From positions 127,535 through 191,534 of the forward strand of contig NZ_LTAO01000034.1 of assembly GCF_001590785.1 (NCBI RefSeq): a DNA stretch of 64,000 bases, given 5' to 3'. Numbering within the stretch: position 1 is the first letter of the stretch; each line of letters starts with the position of its first letter. Shown here piece after piece: positions 6,421-16,000 of this stretch. The translations under genes were made by a program, and so were the position numbers. The notes beneath the pieces are model-generated. The model worked only from the letters and a program-made list of their open reading frames with translations. It was not told the DNA's origin and made no database searches. The stretch comes from Alkalihalobacillus trypoxylicola. Lineage in GTDB: Bacteria > Bacillota > Bacilli > Bacillales > Bacillaceae_D.

Positions 6421-8364
6421 ATGACTAAAATAAAACAATTATCATGCGACATTGAAACCTTTTCATCAGTAGAACTTGGGAAATCAGGAGTTTATAAATA
6501 TGCAGAAGCACCGGATTTTGAAATCTTACTTTTTGGCTACAGTGTAGATGGTGGACCAGTGAAAGTAGTTGATTTAATAAATGGTGAAAAAATTCCACAA
6601 GAAGTGCTGGATGCAATTTTAGATGACCATGTGATCAAATGGGCCTTTAATGCACAGTTTGAACGTATCTGTTTATCCCGTTACTATGGAGTGTGGTTAG
6701 AGCCTGATTCATGGCGCTGTACGATGGTGTGGTCCGCTTATCTTGGTCTTCCTCTTTCCTTAGAGGGAGCTGCAATTGTAACAGGGGCGGACAAGAAAAA
6801 ACTGACGGAAGGTAAAGAGCTTATCCGGTATTTTTCGGTTCCTTGTAAGCCGACACAATCCAATGGTGGTCGTACACGAAATTTACCAGAACATGATCCG
6901 GATAGGTGGGATCGATATAAAACGTATAACATTCGCGATGTTGAAGCGGAGCTTTCAATTCAGTCAAAGCTCCAGAAGTTCCCTATGCCAGCTCAGGAAT
7001 GGCAAAACTATATTTTAGATCAGCAAATCAACGATCGAGGTATTCAGCTAGATTTAGAATTAGTGCGTAACGCTATCCGATGTGATGAACAAACCAAAGA
7101 AGAACTTACAAGTCGATTAAAAGAACTTACGAAACTTGAAAACCCTAACTCTGTCGCACAGATGAAAAGCTGGCTTTCTGAGAATGGCTTGGAAACAGAG
7201 AGCCTTGATAAAGCATCCGTCAAAGCACTGCTAGAGACAGCACCTGCACATTTAAGAGAAGTATTAGAACTCCGTCAATTATTAGCCAAGTCCAGCGTGG
7301 AAAAATACACTGCCATGGAAAATGCAGTTTGTAGAGATGGAAGGGCTCGTGGTCTGTTGCAATTTTATGGTGCCAATCGAACTGGTAGATTTGCAGGAAG
7401 GCTTATTCAAGTGCAAAATCTTCCACAAAATCATCTGCTAGATTTGGAACAAGCACGAAAATTAGTAATAGGCGGTCACTTTGACGCACTGGATGTATTG
7501 TACGAATCTGCTCCTGGTGTCTTATCAGAATTAATACGTACTGCCTTTGTTCCAAAAGAAGGCCACAAGTTCATCGTTGCGGATTTCAGTGCTATTGAAG
7601 CAAGAGTCATTGCTTGGCTTTCAGGAGAAGCATGGAGAAATGAAGTGTTTGCTACCCATGGAAAAATATATGAAGCATCTGCTTCTCAAATGTTTAAAGT
7701 CCCCTTGGAGGAAGTCACAAAAGGAAGCCCGTTAAGACAAAAAGGTAAGATTGCTGAACTGGCCCTTGGATACGGCGGGTCGGTGGGTGCTTTAAAAGCA
7801 ATGGGAGCTTTGGAGATGGGACTTACCGAAGGAGAACTGAAACCACTAGTCTACACTTGGCGTAATTCCAATCCTAATATTGTCAAGCTGTGGTGGGAAG
7901 TCGATCGGTCAGTAAAAGCAACGGTAAAAGAGAGAAGCAGGAAAGAAACACATCGGATCCGGTTTAGGTACCGTAGTGGAATGCTTTTGATTGAACTTCC
8001 ATCTGGTAGACAGCTTACCTATGTAAAACCAAGGATGGACCTTAATAGTTTTGGCAACGAATCGGTGACTTATGAAGGTGTAGGAGCCACAAAAAAGTGG
8101 GAGCGTATTGATAGCTACGGTCCCAAATTTGTCGAAAACATTGTCCAAGCTATTTCAAGAGACCTTCTTTGTTTTGCCATGAGAAATTTAGATGAAGCAG
8201 GTTATAAGATTGTGATGCATGTTCATGACGAGGTAGTTTTGGGGGCTCCACACCAAGTTTCTGTTCAGGACGTTTGTGCTCTTATGTGCCAAACACCGAC
8301 CTGGGCGCAAGGGCTCATCCTACCTGCCGACGGATTCGAATGTAATTTTTATAAAAAAGATTAG
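6421..8364 (+). CDS. Phage-type family A DNA polymerase with 3'-5' exonuclease domain
   Basis: 647 residues, typical of phage and element polymerases lacking the 5' nuclease domain. Exonuclease motifs: CDIETF near residue 10 (DxE), NAQFERICLSRY, and YNIRDVEAEL. Polymerase motifs: A, VADFSAIEARVIAWLSG (Asp near 387); B, RQKGKIAELALGYGGS (R-K-YG); C, HVHDEVVLG (HDE near 602-604). All catalytic residues are present, so the enzyme should copy DNA with proofreading. Start ATG 6421 follows GGGAGG. It is the replicative polymerase of the island, behind the DUF2800 and DUF2815 genes. Confidence 0.93.
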   Translation: MTKIKQLSCDIETFSSVELGKSGVYKYAEAPDFEILLFGYSVDGGPVKVVDLINGEKIPQEVLDAILDDHVIKWAFNAQFERICLSRYYGVWLEPDSWRCTMVWSAYLGLPLSLEGAAIVTGADKKKLTEGKELIRYFSVPCKPTQSNGGRTRNLPEHDPDRWDRYKTYNIRDVEAELSIQSKLQKFPMPAQEWQNYILDQQINDRGIQLDLELVRNAIRCDEQTKEELTSRLKELTKLENPNSVAQMKSWLSENGLETESLDKASVKALLETAPAHLREVLELRQLLAKSSVEKYTAMENAVCRDGRARGLLQFYGANRTGRFAGRLIQVQNLPQNHLLDLEQARKLVIGGHFDALDVLYESAPGVLSELIRTAFVPKEGHKFIVADFSAIEARVIAWLSGEAWRNEVFATHGKIYEASASQMFKVPLEEVTKGSPLRQKGKIAELALGYGGSVGALKAMGALEMGLTEGELKPLVYTWRNSNPNIVKLWWEVDRSVKATVKERSRKETHRIRFRYRSGMLLIELPSGRQLTYVKPRMDLNSFGNESVTYEGVGATKKWERIDSYGPKFVENIVQAISRDLLCFAMRNLDEAGYKIVMHVHDEVVLGAPHQVSVQDVCALMCQTPTWAQGLILPADGFECNFYKKD

Positions 8365-8368
8365 TTTG

Positions 8369-8426
8369 AGGGGGTTCGAGACCTCCTCTTTTTTCGCTTA
8401 TAGCTGAGGACAACTTTTATCGTCCT
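8369..8426 (+). ncRNA. Two-hairpin structured element, copy 2
   Basis: Hairpin 1 is GAGGGGG...CCTCCTC (8369-8386), containing GGGGGTTCGA, followed by T residues and the linker TTTTTTCGCTTAT. Hairpin 2 is AGGAC-10 nt-GTCCT (8407-8426). It has the same layout as copy 1 with paired changes in the second stem. Hairpin 1 with its T-run may also terminate polymerase transcripts. It lies 25 bases before the antirepressor start, so it could act as a leader for that gene. Confidence 0.6.
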
Positions 8427-8450
8427 ATCACTATATGTGGGAGGTTCAAT

Positions 8451-9287
8451 ATGAAAGGACTAACGATTTTTAATTTCGAAGGCAGTGAAGTGCGTACTGT
8501 TCAGAAAAGCGGAGAAACTTGGTGGGTGGCAAAAGACGTGTGCGATGTGTTTGGAGAAACCAATCGAAATCGTGCTATGCAGTCCCTTGATGAAGATGAG
8601 AAGGGGTATACGCAAATGATTACCCCTGGCGGCGTGCAACAGGTAGCCATTGTAAATGAACCGGGACTTTATTCTTTATTATTCGCTATGCAGCCATCAA
8701 AAGCTAGAGGTGTTAGCGAAGATTACATTTCCAAAAGAGAGCGAAAGTTGAAGAAATTTAAACGTTGGGTAACTCACGAGGTTCTCCCTTCTATTCGCAA
8801 GCATGGGCTATATGCAGTAGATGAGTTGTTAGCAAATCCTGATCTTTGGATTAAGGCTTTACAAGAGCTCAAGGCAGAGCGTGAAAAGAATGCTGAGCTT
8901 ACTACTACTATCGGTATTCAGGAACAACAGATTGCTGAAATGCAACCAAAAGCAAGTTATTACGATGTGGTGCTAAATTGCAAGGATGCGGTGGCTATTA
9001 CGACTATTGCTAAAGATTATGGAAAGTCCGGTCGCTGGCTCAATGAATACCTTCACGATCTTGGGGTGCAGTTTCGTCAAGGTAAGATCTGGCTTTTGTA
9101 TCAAAAATACGCCCAACATGGATATACGACAACAAAGACTCATACGTATCCTGGAAAAGATGGATCAATGCACTCCAAAGTTCACACATATTGGACGCAG
9201 AAAGGGCGACTGTTCATTTATGAGCTATTGAAAGATGATGGAATGCTGCCACTTATTGAACAAGAAACTGACAATGAGGTGGAGTAG
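8451..9287 (+). CDS. Phage antirepressor (BRO-N plus KilA-C domains)
   Basis: 278 residues. The N-terminal 110 residues form a BRO-N domain (FNFEGSEVRTV, ETWWVAKDVCDVFG, NEPGLYSLLFAMQ, RWVTHEVLPSIRKHG). A coiled linker (LQELKAEREKNAELTTTIG) leads to a KilA-C/ANT domain (KDAVAITTIAKDYGKSGRWL ... YWTQKGRLFIYELL). Such proteins bind DNA and antagonise phage repressors. GGGAGG precedes ATG 8451. The frame ends three bases before the truncated primase-like gene. Confidence 0.9.
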   Translation: MKGLTIFNFEGSEVRTVQKSGETWWVAKDVCDVFGETNRNRAMQSLDEDEKGYTQMITPGGVQQVAIVNEPGLYSLLFAMQPSKARGVSEDYISKRERKLKKFKRWVTHEVLPSIRKHGLYAVDELLANPDLWIKALQELKAEREKNAELTTTIGIQEQQIAEMQPKASYYDVVLNCKDAVAITTIAKDYGKSGRWLNEYLHDLGVQFRQGKIWLLYQKYAQHGYTTTKTHTYPGKDGSMHSKVHTYWTQKGRLFIYELLKDDGMLPLIEQETDNEVE

Positions 9288-9289
9288 TT

Positions 9290-9415
9290 ATGGACAAGAT
9301 TTCTTTTACTTTATATACGGCTGATTGCACAGGAAATCTATCAAACTGTATTTATCCTCAAAAGGCGGTCATTATGGGTAAGGCATCTTTTAAGGCAAGG
9401 TACAAAACCGAATAA
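9290..9415 (+). pseudogene. 5' fragment of a primase/VirE-like gene
   Basis: 41 codons starting MDKISFTLYTADCTGNLSNC and continuing IYPQKAVIMGKASFKA. This N-terminus matches the family of virulence-associated E/primase-like proteins that follow the antirepressor in related elements and are normally several hundred residues long. After KASFKA the similarity ends and the sequence enters the frame of a serine recombinase. The gene is therefore cut by a deletion at about 9390-9400. Confidence 0.65.
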
Positions 9416-9911
9416 TGGTGTGTTAGACAGTTACTACATTAAAAACAACCATCCAGCAATAGTCTATGAAGAAGTATGGAACGCAGCCCAAAGAGAAATG
9501 CGATCTAGAGCAGAGGCAAAAGGGAATGTTGAAGGGGAAACAAATAAATACCAAACTAGATATAAACTAACCGGACTGCTTTATTGCAGCAAGTGTGGAG
9601 CAACATTAAAACGAAGGATTTGGAACAGTAAGCACCCTTGTAGAAAAGTAGTATGGCAGTGCAGCACTTACATTAAAAGCGGAAAAAATGCTTGTCCAGG
9701 AACTAGAATTGACGATGAGTTGATTGGCAAGCTCAACATAATAGAAGAAACCATTGTGGAGGAGGTTCTACAAGATGGCAAGAAACATTACCGTTATACC
9801 AGCAAAAGGGAACGGGCAGACCAATGCAATACAGTTAGAGCCGATGAAGAAAAAAATGGCAGCTTACTGCAGGGTATCAACAGACCAATTAGAGCAGTTA
9901 TCAAGCTATGA
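9393..9911 (+). pseudogene. 3' fragment of a large serine recombinase (first copy)
   Basis: The frame picks up as GVLDSYYIKNNHPAIVYEEV, homologous to QVPRYYVEESHPAIIDKEMW in the downstream recombinase, and continues through a zinc ribbon (LYCSKCGATLKRRIW ... VVWQC ... NACPG). The catalytic N-terminal domain and most of the recombinase domain are missing, so it cannot act as an integrase. The last part runs out of frame with the start of the second recombinase, which it overlaps. It is the distal side of the deletion that also cut the primase-like gene. Confidence 0.75.
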
Positions 9912-11067
9912 AGCACAAGTTGAATATTATACAAACTACATTACTAACCATCCGGATTATGAGTTTGCAGGGATCTGCGCAGATGAGGGTATATCAGGAA
10001 CGAACACGAAAAAGCGTGAACAATTCTTAAAAATGATTGAGGATTGTAAAGTTGGAAATATCGACATGATCATAACCAAATCAATATCAAGGTTTACTCG
10101 GAATACATTGGATTGTTTGAATTATGTAAGACAACTAAAGGACCTCGGAATTGGTGTAGTTTTTGAAAAGGAGAATATCAATACGTTAGATGGAAAAGGA
10201 GAGGTTTTGCTAAGTATCCTTTCAAGCTTGGCCCAAGATGAGAGTCGATCCATTTCGGAGAATTCAACCTGGGGAATCAGACGACGGTTTGAACAAGGGA
10301 AAGTATCAGTTAATCATACAAAGTTTCTCGGCTATGATAAAGATGACGATGGTAACCTTGTAATCAATGAAAAGCAGGCTAAAATTGTCAAACGAATTTA
10401 TACAGACTATTTAAATGGCAAAGGTCCAAAAAGGATTGCTAGGGAACTTGAGACAGAAGGTATTCCGAACTGGAACGGGAAAGCTAAATGGTACGAAAGC
10501 AGCATCAGGAAAATGCTTAGTAATGAAAAATACAAAGGAGATGCCCTTCTACAAAAGACTTACACAGTAGACTTTTTATCAAAGAAAAGAGTTGAGAACA
10601 CAGGGCAAGTTCCCAGGTATTATGTTGAAGAAAGCCATCCAGCTATTATTGATAAAGAGATGTGGGAAGCAGTTCAGCTAGAAATAGAAAGAAGGAAAGC
10701 ATTTGCTGAAAAGCATGGGATAGTAAAAGTTGATTATGCTACGGTAGATAATCCTTTTGCAGGAAAAGTAATATGCGGACACTGTGGTAGCCCATTTGGG
10801 AGAAAGGTTTGGAATTCAACGGATGAGTATCTTAGAAGAGTTGTCTGGAGATGTAATGAGAAGTATAAGATCAAAGGCGAAGTAAAGTGTCAAAATAAAC
10901 ATATTGATGATAAGGCATTATATCAAGCGTTTATTAACACTTTTAATGGCATTCTAGAAAATAAAGATTACTTTATGCAGAAATGGCAGCAAAAGAATTC
11001 CAGCGGTAACTTCCTAGAAAAATATAGAGCGAAACAATTTTATAATCTTTTTTTTATCAGAGTTTGA
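9775..11067 (+). CDS. Large serine recombinase (site-specific integrase), frameshifted at the C-terminus
   Basis: 430 residues. Resolvase domain with the nucleophile in AAYCRVSTDQ (Ser35) and the conserved ITKSISRFTRN; then a recombinase domain (LGYDKDDDGNLVIN, GPKRIARELETEGIPNWNG) and a zinc ribbon (ICGHCGSPFGRKVW ... WRCNE ... VKCQN). Start ATG 9775 has GGAGGAGG upstream and gives MARNITVIPAK, a usual N-terminus for the downstream member of tandem pairs. The frame ends early after an eight-T run at 11048-11055. Removing one T restores SEFDIDLHFKLIEKM and the normal C-terminus to TAG at 11171-11173. It may or may not be active, as only the last part is affected. Confidence 0.88.
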   Translation: MARNITVIPAKGNGQTNAIQLEPMKKKMAAYCRVSTDQLEQLSSYEAQVEYYTNYITNHPDYEFAGICADEGISGTNTKKREQFLKMIEDCKVGNIDMIITKSISRFTRNTLDCLNYVRQLKDLGIGVVFEKENINTLDGKGEVLLSILSSLAQDESRSISENSTWGIRRRFEQGKVSVNHTKFLGYDKDDDGNLVINEKQAKIVKRIYTDYLNGKGPKRIARELETEGIPNWNGKAKWYESSIRKMLSNEKYKGDALLQKTYTVDFLSKKRVENTGQVPRYYVEESHPAIIDKEMWEAVQLEIERRKAFAEKHGIVKVDYATVDNPFAGKVICGHCGSPFGRKVWNSTDEYLRRVVWRCNEKYKIKGEVKCQNKHIDDKALYQAFINTFNGILENKDYFMQKWQQKNSSGNFLEKYRAKQFYNLFFIRV

Positions 11068-11184
11068 TATAGATTTGCACTTTAAACTTATTGAAAAAAT
11101 GGTGGTGTTTGAAGGGAGAAAAATAATAGTAAGTTTGCTTGATGGGTTAGAGATTGAATGCCAAATTGAATAGGTCATTAATAT

Positions 11185-11226
11185 GTCGGTTGGGGTGTAT
11201 TCAACTTGGCCGGCTTTTTTTGTTTT
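11185..11226 (+). terminator. Weak terminator after the recombinase
   Basis: GTCGG at 11185-11189 can pair with CCGGC at 11210-11214, followed by seven T residues and more T-rich sequence. The loop is long and the stem includes a G-T pair. Confidence 0.45.
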
Positions 11227-11247
11227 TTAGTAAAAAATAATTCTATA

Positions 11248-11259
11248 GGGTGTTCACCC
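11248..11259 (+). promoter_or_regulatory. Short palindrome upstream of the three-gene cassette
   Basis: GGGTGTTCACCC, flanked by TAT and ATA, about 70 bases before the first gene of the cassette. It could be an operator or part of an untranslated leader hairpin. No matching regulator gene is adjacent. Confidence 0.3.
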
Positions 11260-11327
11260 ATAATAAGTATACATAGGTTCATTAGGGGAAATATTTCATA
11301 AAAAAGGTAAATAGGAGTGATCCCTAA

Positions 11328-12032
11328 GTGGAATTTATTTTAAACAAAACAACTATTTTTGATGAGAACATTGATGAAAAATTTAGTGAGGTACTGAAGT
11401 CTTCCAGAGATAGCCTTTCTGCAGGGAATGTCTATAAATTTACGGTGAGCTTTCATGTGAATTTATTAAATGATCCGAGGTTTGAGGAATTTATACTACC
11501 AGTTTCGAGAAAACGTAGTAATGATACCAGAAAAGATAAAATTTATGATGTGATGAGCTTTCAGTTGAAGAAGTTAGAAAAAGTATTAGAAGAAATAGAT
11601 ATTGAAGTCTATTCTACAACTATTCAAGGAGATCAATTAGCTGAAGAGAATATAGTGAAAATTGATATAGATAAAGATTTGACCTCTAACCAAAACACTT
11701 TAGGAAAAGGGAAAAATACGAAGAGAGGTAAAGTAAGTTCTGTTATTCCAAGTTTGCCATTTACGCAACAAAATATTACTAACATTGCTTCAGAAAGAAT
11801 AAGTAAGTTATTTAATGAACTGATGAATATTATAAAAAATAAAAAAATAATGTCCGATATATTAGAAATTGATGAAACAGAGGATGAAAAAAAGTTGTTT
11901 AAGGCATTTGCAAAACGTTACGGTGGGTTGTGGCTTACTACTAGTGAAAAAGAAAAGGAATTATTAGATCAATTAAGAAACAGATGTGAATATGTTCTTA
12001 AGCAATATTCAGAAGAAAAGGAGAAAGATTAA
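11328..12032 (+). CDS. Unrecognised protein, first gene of the GHKL/NOV cassette
   Basis: 234 residues starting with GTG (11328) after GGAGTGAT. I do not recognise a family. The N-terminal 100 residues look alpha/beta (YKFTVSFHVNLLNDPRFEEF; VLEEIDIEVYSTTIQGD). A polar Lys/Gly linker follows (TLGKGKNTKRGKVSS), then a helical C-terminus (AFAKRYGGLWLTTSEKEKEL) with many charged residues. There is no signal peptide, membrane segment or Cys cluster. Codon use is strongly AT-rich, like the two genes behind it. It lies 150 bases after the recombinase. A role with the large ATPase gene is inferred from order and spacing. Confidence 0.6.
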   Translation: MEFILNKTTIFDENIDEKFSEVLKSSRDSLSAGNVYKFTVSFHVNLLNDPRFEEFILPVSRKRSNDTRKDKIYDVMSFQLKKLEKVLEEIDIEVYSTTIQGDQLAEENIVKIDIDKDLTSNQNTLGKGKNTKRGKVSSVIPSLPFTQQNITNIASERISKLFNELMNIIKNKKIMSDILEIDETEDEKKLFKAFAKRYGGLWLTTSEKEKELLDQLRNRCEYVLKQYSEEKEKD

Positions 12033-12143
12033 TAGGTGTAATAAGGACATTAGAAGTTTTCTTTGCCTTTTTACCAAATATTATAAATTATTGGTACAAT
12101 GGTCTTAATGACGGCAAACCTTTATGCTCGCGAGGTGATAGAG

Positions 12144-12980
12144 TTGCTTACAATTGAAGAATATATTGCTAGAAGAAAAAAAGAAGACAAAATTGATGAA
12201 TTTAACATAGATGAGAGAAATGAAAACATAAGGCTATGTGTCAATTATGTCTTTGAATATTTTAATAATTACTTAAACATTACTGAAGCTGAAGAAAAAA
12301 CGGCCTTAAAAGATGAGAAGCTGGATAAATACAGAAAACAACTAAAAGATTACGAGCAGGAGATTATGGAGTGGCTGGTTGGTATTTACTTGGAGTATGG
12401 TAAGCAAATTAATAAAAATATAGGTAATATTTTAAAGGAAGACGAATTCTTTTTTCTGTACAGATCGGATAAGGAATTCAGATCGTTATCGTATGATTGC
12501 TATTCCAGATTAATCAAAAAGTTTCCTTTTTTAAAGGATCAAACGGAAATGTTATTTCTATTTATTAAGGACTATCACCGAGTTATGAGTCAAATTGAAA
12601 TTACAAATGATAGCATTTTTATTTCTGATGAAATAAATGAGTGGATAAACAAAACATGGGTAAAGTACCAAATTAATTTACATGTATTCTCTTTCCAGTG
12701 GGTTAACTACTTTTGGGATAATGAGAATTTGTGGCCAGCTACTCATAGAAAAAAGAGTAATACCAACTATAGAAAATATGATTACGACATTAAACAAAAA
12801 AGTAAATTATTTAATCTGGATGCTCTTTATAGAAAAATGCCGAAGAAGCCGTATACCAAAGGAAGGAAGCAAGAATTCGAGATATTAATGATGTATTATT
12901 GGCTGCATGAACTACAAGGTGATGAAGGTTACTGGCAGGAATATCTAGAGAAAACATTGCCATTCCTACAATCAAAATAA
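12144..12980 (+). CDS. Unrecognised helical protein, second gene of the cassette
   Basis: 278 residues from TTG 12144. I prefer this start because GAGGTGATAG precedes it. The longer frame from 12099 overlaps a good -10 box (TACAAT, 12095-12100) and has no ribosome site, so a promoter probably lies here. The protein is predicted to be largely helical, highly charged and rich in aromatic residues (NKTWVKYQINLHVFSFQW; YWLHELQGDEGYWQEYLEK). There is no membrane segment or known motif. The 80-base gap to the third gene holds its leader. Function unknown; the conserved-looking Trp/Tyr-rich C-terminus suggests a folded adaptor rather than an enzyme. Confidence 0.6.
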   Translation: MLTIEEYIARRKKEDKIDEFNIDERNENIRLCVNYVFEYFNNYLNITEAEEKTALKDEKLDKYRKQLKDYEQEIMEWLVGIYLEYGKQINKNIGNILKEDEFFFLYRSDKEFRSLSYDCYSRLIKKFPFLKDQTEMLFLFIKDYHRVMSQIEITNDSIFISDEINEWINKTWVKYQINLHVFSFQWVNYFWDNENLWPATHRKKSNTNYRKYDYDIKQKSKLFNLDALYRKMPKKPYTKGRKQEFEILMMYYWLHELQGDEGYWQEYLEKTLPFLQSK

Positions 12981-13060
12981 ATAGTGAATTTATTTAAGGG
13001 AGGTACATTAAATTATTCTCTTTAGTAATCTATTCTAATAAAAAGAGGGGAAGAGGAAAG

Positions 13061-16000
13061 TTGCTTAAATATTTTATAGAAAAAGAGTTGGCTAAAATTG
13101 AAAGGAGCTATTTAGATTCACCAGAAAAAATTGTATCGGAATACAATAATGAAATAAGGAATATTGAAGACTACCGAGGTAGACAATTACTGGAGCTTCT
13201 CCAAAATGCTGATGATGCATCAGTAACTGATAAAGAACGTAGTGTTCTTGTAAAGTTTGAAGGAAATAAACTAATTGTAGCAAACAATGGTGAACCATTT
13301 TCTAAAGAAGGTATTCTTTCATTAATGTATGCCAATTTAAGCCCTAAGTTTAGAGAACAGAATAAAATTGGAAATAAAGGGCTTGGGTTTAGATCCCTGC
13401 TTAGTTGGGCAAATTCTATTTACATAAAGAGTGAGGGTCTTTCAATAAAATTCTCTAAGGATAGTGCTAAGGACTTTCTGAGTAAAATATTAGAGAAAAA
13501 GAGTGACCATATACACAGATTAAAAGAATTGTCAGACGAAGAATTTCCAATAGCAACATTGTTAGCACCGAAATGGGTTGATGAAGTTCCGCAAGATTAT
13601 ATTGATTATGATACATATATTGTTATTGACTGTATCGACGAAGTTAAAGAGGATATTGAGAATCAATTAAAAGAAATAGATAAAGAAATTATGCTCTTTT
13701 TAAATAATGTTAATACTATAAAAATTCAGAGTGAGGTAAAGACCGAAAAATTTACACGAGAGTTTATAGATGAAAATCAAGTTAAAATTTATATATTTAA
13801 AGATGACGATCTAATAAATCAAAAGACTTGGTATTTAAATAGAGTAACAGATAAATTTCGTGGGAAGGATTATGAACTAATTGTAGCTTATAATGAGGAT
13901 TTGAGCGATTCAAAAAATGTACTTTATAGCTATTTTAGAACTGATGTTGCTTTTCCTTTTCCCGCTATAGTTCACGGAACTTTTGATTTGAGTGGCAATA
14001 GGAACCAATTGATAAAGAATAAAGAAAATGATTTTTTGATTGAGAAATTAGTTGAACTATTAATAGACACAGCAATAAAGATTACAAATAGTACCGATGA
14101 AGTAGATTACGGCGCTTTAAAACTTTTAGCTTTTGAAGAACGATTCGATCCGATAATGAATGACTATTTTAAGTTTAAAGAAAAGTTAATTGAAAAAATT
14201 AAACAGAGCCCTGTATTCCCTACAATAGCAGGAACATATATAACACACCAAGAAAGACCGGTGTTTTATAGTTCTCCATATGCCGATATTCTACCTAGTA
14301 ATACTTTTGGAAAATTACTTTTGTATACTGAAGATGAAAAAATAATAGACCTTTTGAAAAGGGTAGGGAATTTTACTTATAAGTACGATTATTTTATAAA
14401 ATCTATAAATAAAGTTGTGAATAAACTTACTGTCACACAAAAGGTTTTGTGTATTAAATTCCTTTTAAATGATTATAAAAAAGAATTGAGCGATGAAAAT
14501 AACATAAAACCATTACTCTTAATTGACAATGATGGTAATCCTATAAAAGAAGATATAGAGGTCTTTCTGCCGGCAGAAAATGAACTTTTTAATAATATGC
14601 CGGAATTTGTAAAATTAAAGTTTTTAAATAAAGAAATGTTTAATATTTTAAGGAGAGAATACGGAAATACAAATGCAAGAGGGATTGCTGATAAATTAAA
14701 GGATTTAAATGTTTTTGAATATAGCTTTGATCCGGTTCTCAGGAGGATTTCCAATCTCACATGGAAGCTATTTGAAGAACAGGGTAATCAGGAATCGTAT
14801 ATAATCGATTTTTTATCCTGGCTCTTTACCGTTTTTGTGACCAGTAAAGAAAAAGAAAATTTGCCACAAATTCAAACCACTCTAAATGTACCGGTGTTAA
14901 GTAGGGATGGTACTGTTGAGAAGGCTGATGAACTATATTTTGGAAATGAATATAAAAATATTATTTGTGAAAAAATTTTACAGAATATTAGTGGGGTTCA
15001 CTTTATTTGTGATTACAAAAAAATTCAATTTGAAAGTAATGACCTTAATTTAATTATTGATTTCTTTAAGTGGCTAGGTGTTGCTACTTTCCCTAGAGAT
15101 GCTGTTTTTCGATTAAAGACTAACGAGCAAAAAGAATATTGCGATTATGTGTTTAAAGACTTAAATCCTATTAAAATTCAAGATTATGATTTTAATAATA
15201 TACAAGAGCTTAAAAACAAAATTTATTCAATCAATTCAGTTAATGTGCTGCAAATAAAATTACTGGATGAAATACTTGCTAAGGCTGACTTTGAAGATAT
15301 TTTAGTTTGGCTAATTTATGATAGTAGAATGAAAAATATTATTGAATCAAATACGGAATTGTTAAACACGGCTAAAATAGAAATTCAGTTCAAACCTTCA
15401 AATAGTAATGTAAGGAAAATGTATTATCATCAAATGGGATCATATTTTTTATGGAAATTGAGAAAAACCCCTTGGATAAAGACTCATAGTGGAACCAAGG
15501 TAGTACCTAGTAAGTGTTGTTTAGCCAAAAATATCAGTAAAGAATTTTCTCCACTGATTGAAATTCCAGATATTGATTATTCTAAACCTATTTTCAAATC
15601 ATACAAAATCAATCGTGAAGATGTAGAATATTGGTTAAGTAAAATAGGTGTTCCTAAGGACTTTAGTGATTTTAACACTTCAACTGTATACTCGATATTG
15701 CTTAAATTACCTTTGGTTGATAAGGATGGTAAAAACGCTAAAACATTATACAGACAAATTGTTCAAAATTCCTCTGAGGATAAGTGGGATAAGAATAATA
15801 GTTTTTATAAGCAGTACATGAATGAAGGAAAAGTTTATGCGAATCTTAATGGTACAAAAGATTATTTTCCAATAAAAGATGTTTATTATCTCGATAATAG
15901 AATGCTCTGCGAGGATGTTATCAAGCAATTTCCTATACTTGAATTAGAAAAGAGACAAAATATTAAAAACGTTAATGCAATATTAGGAGTTAGGCCCTTA

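Noticed and set aside
8986-9231. 81-codon frame on the plus strand
   Set aside because: It lies wholly inside the KilA-C domain of the antirepressor in another frame.
11174-11327. Attachment site of the island
   Set aside because: I looked for a repeated core near the recombinase and near both sides of the cassette and saw no convincing direct repeat; the left end of the island is outside the window.
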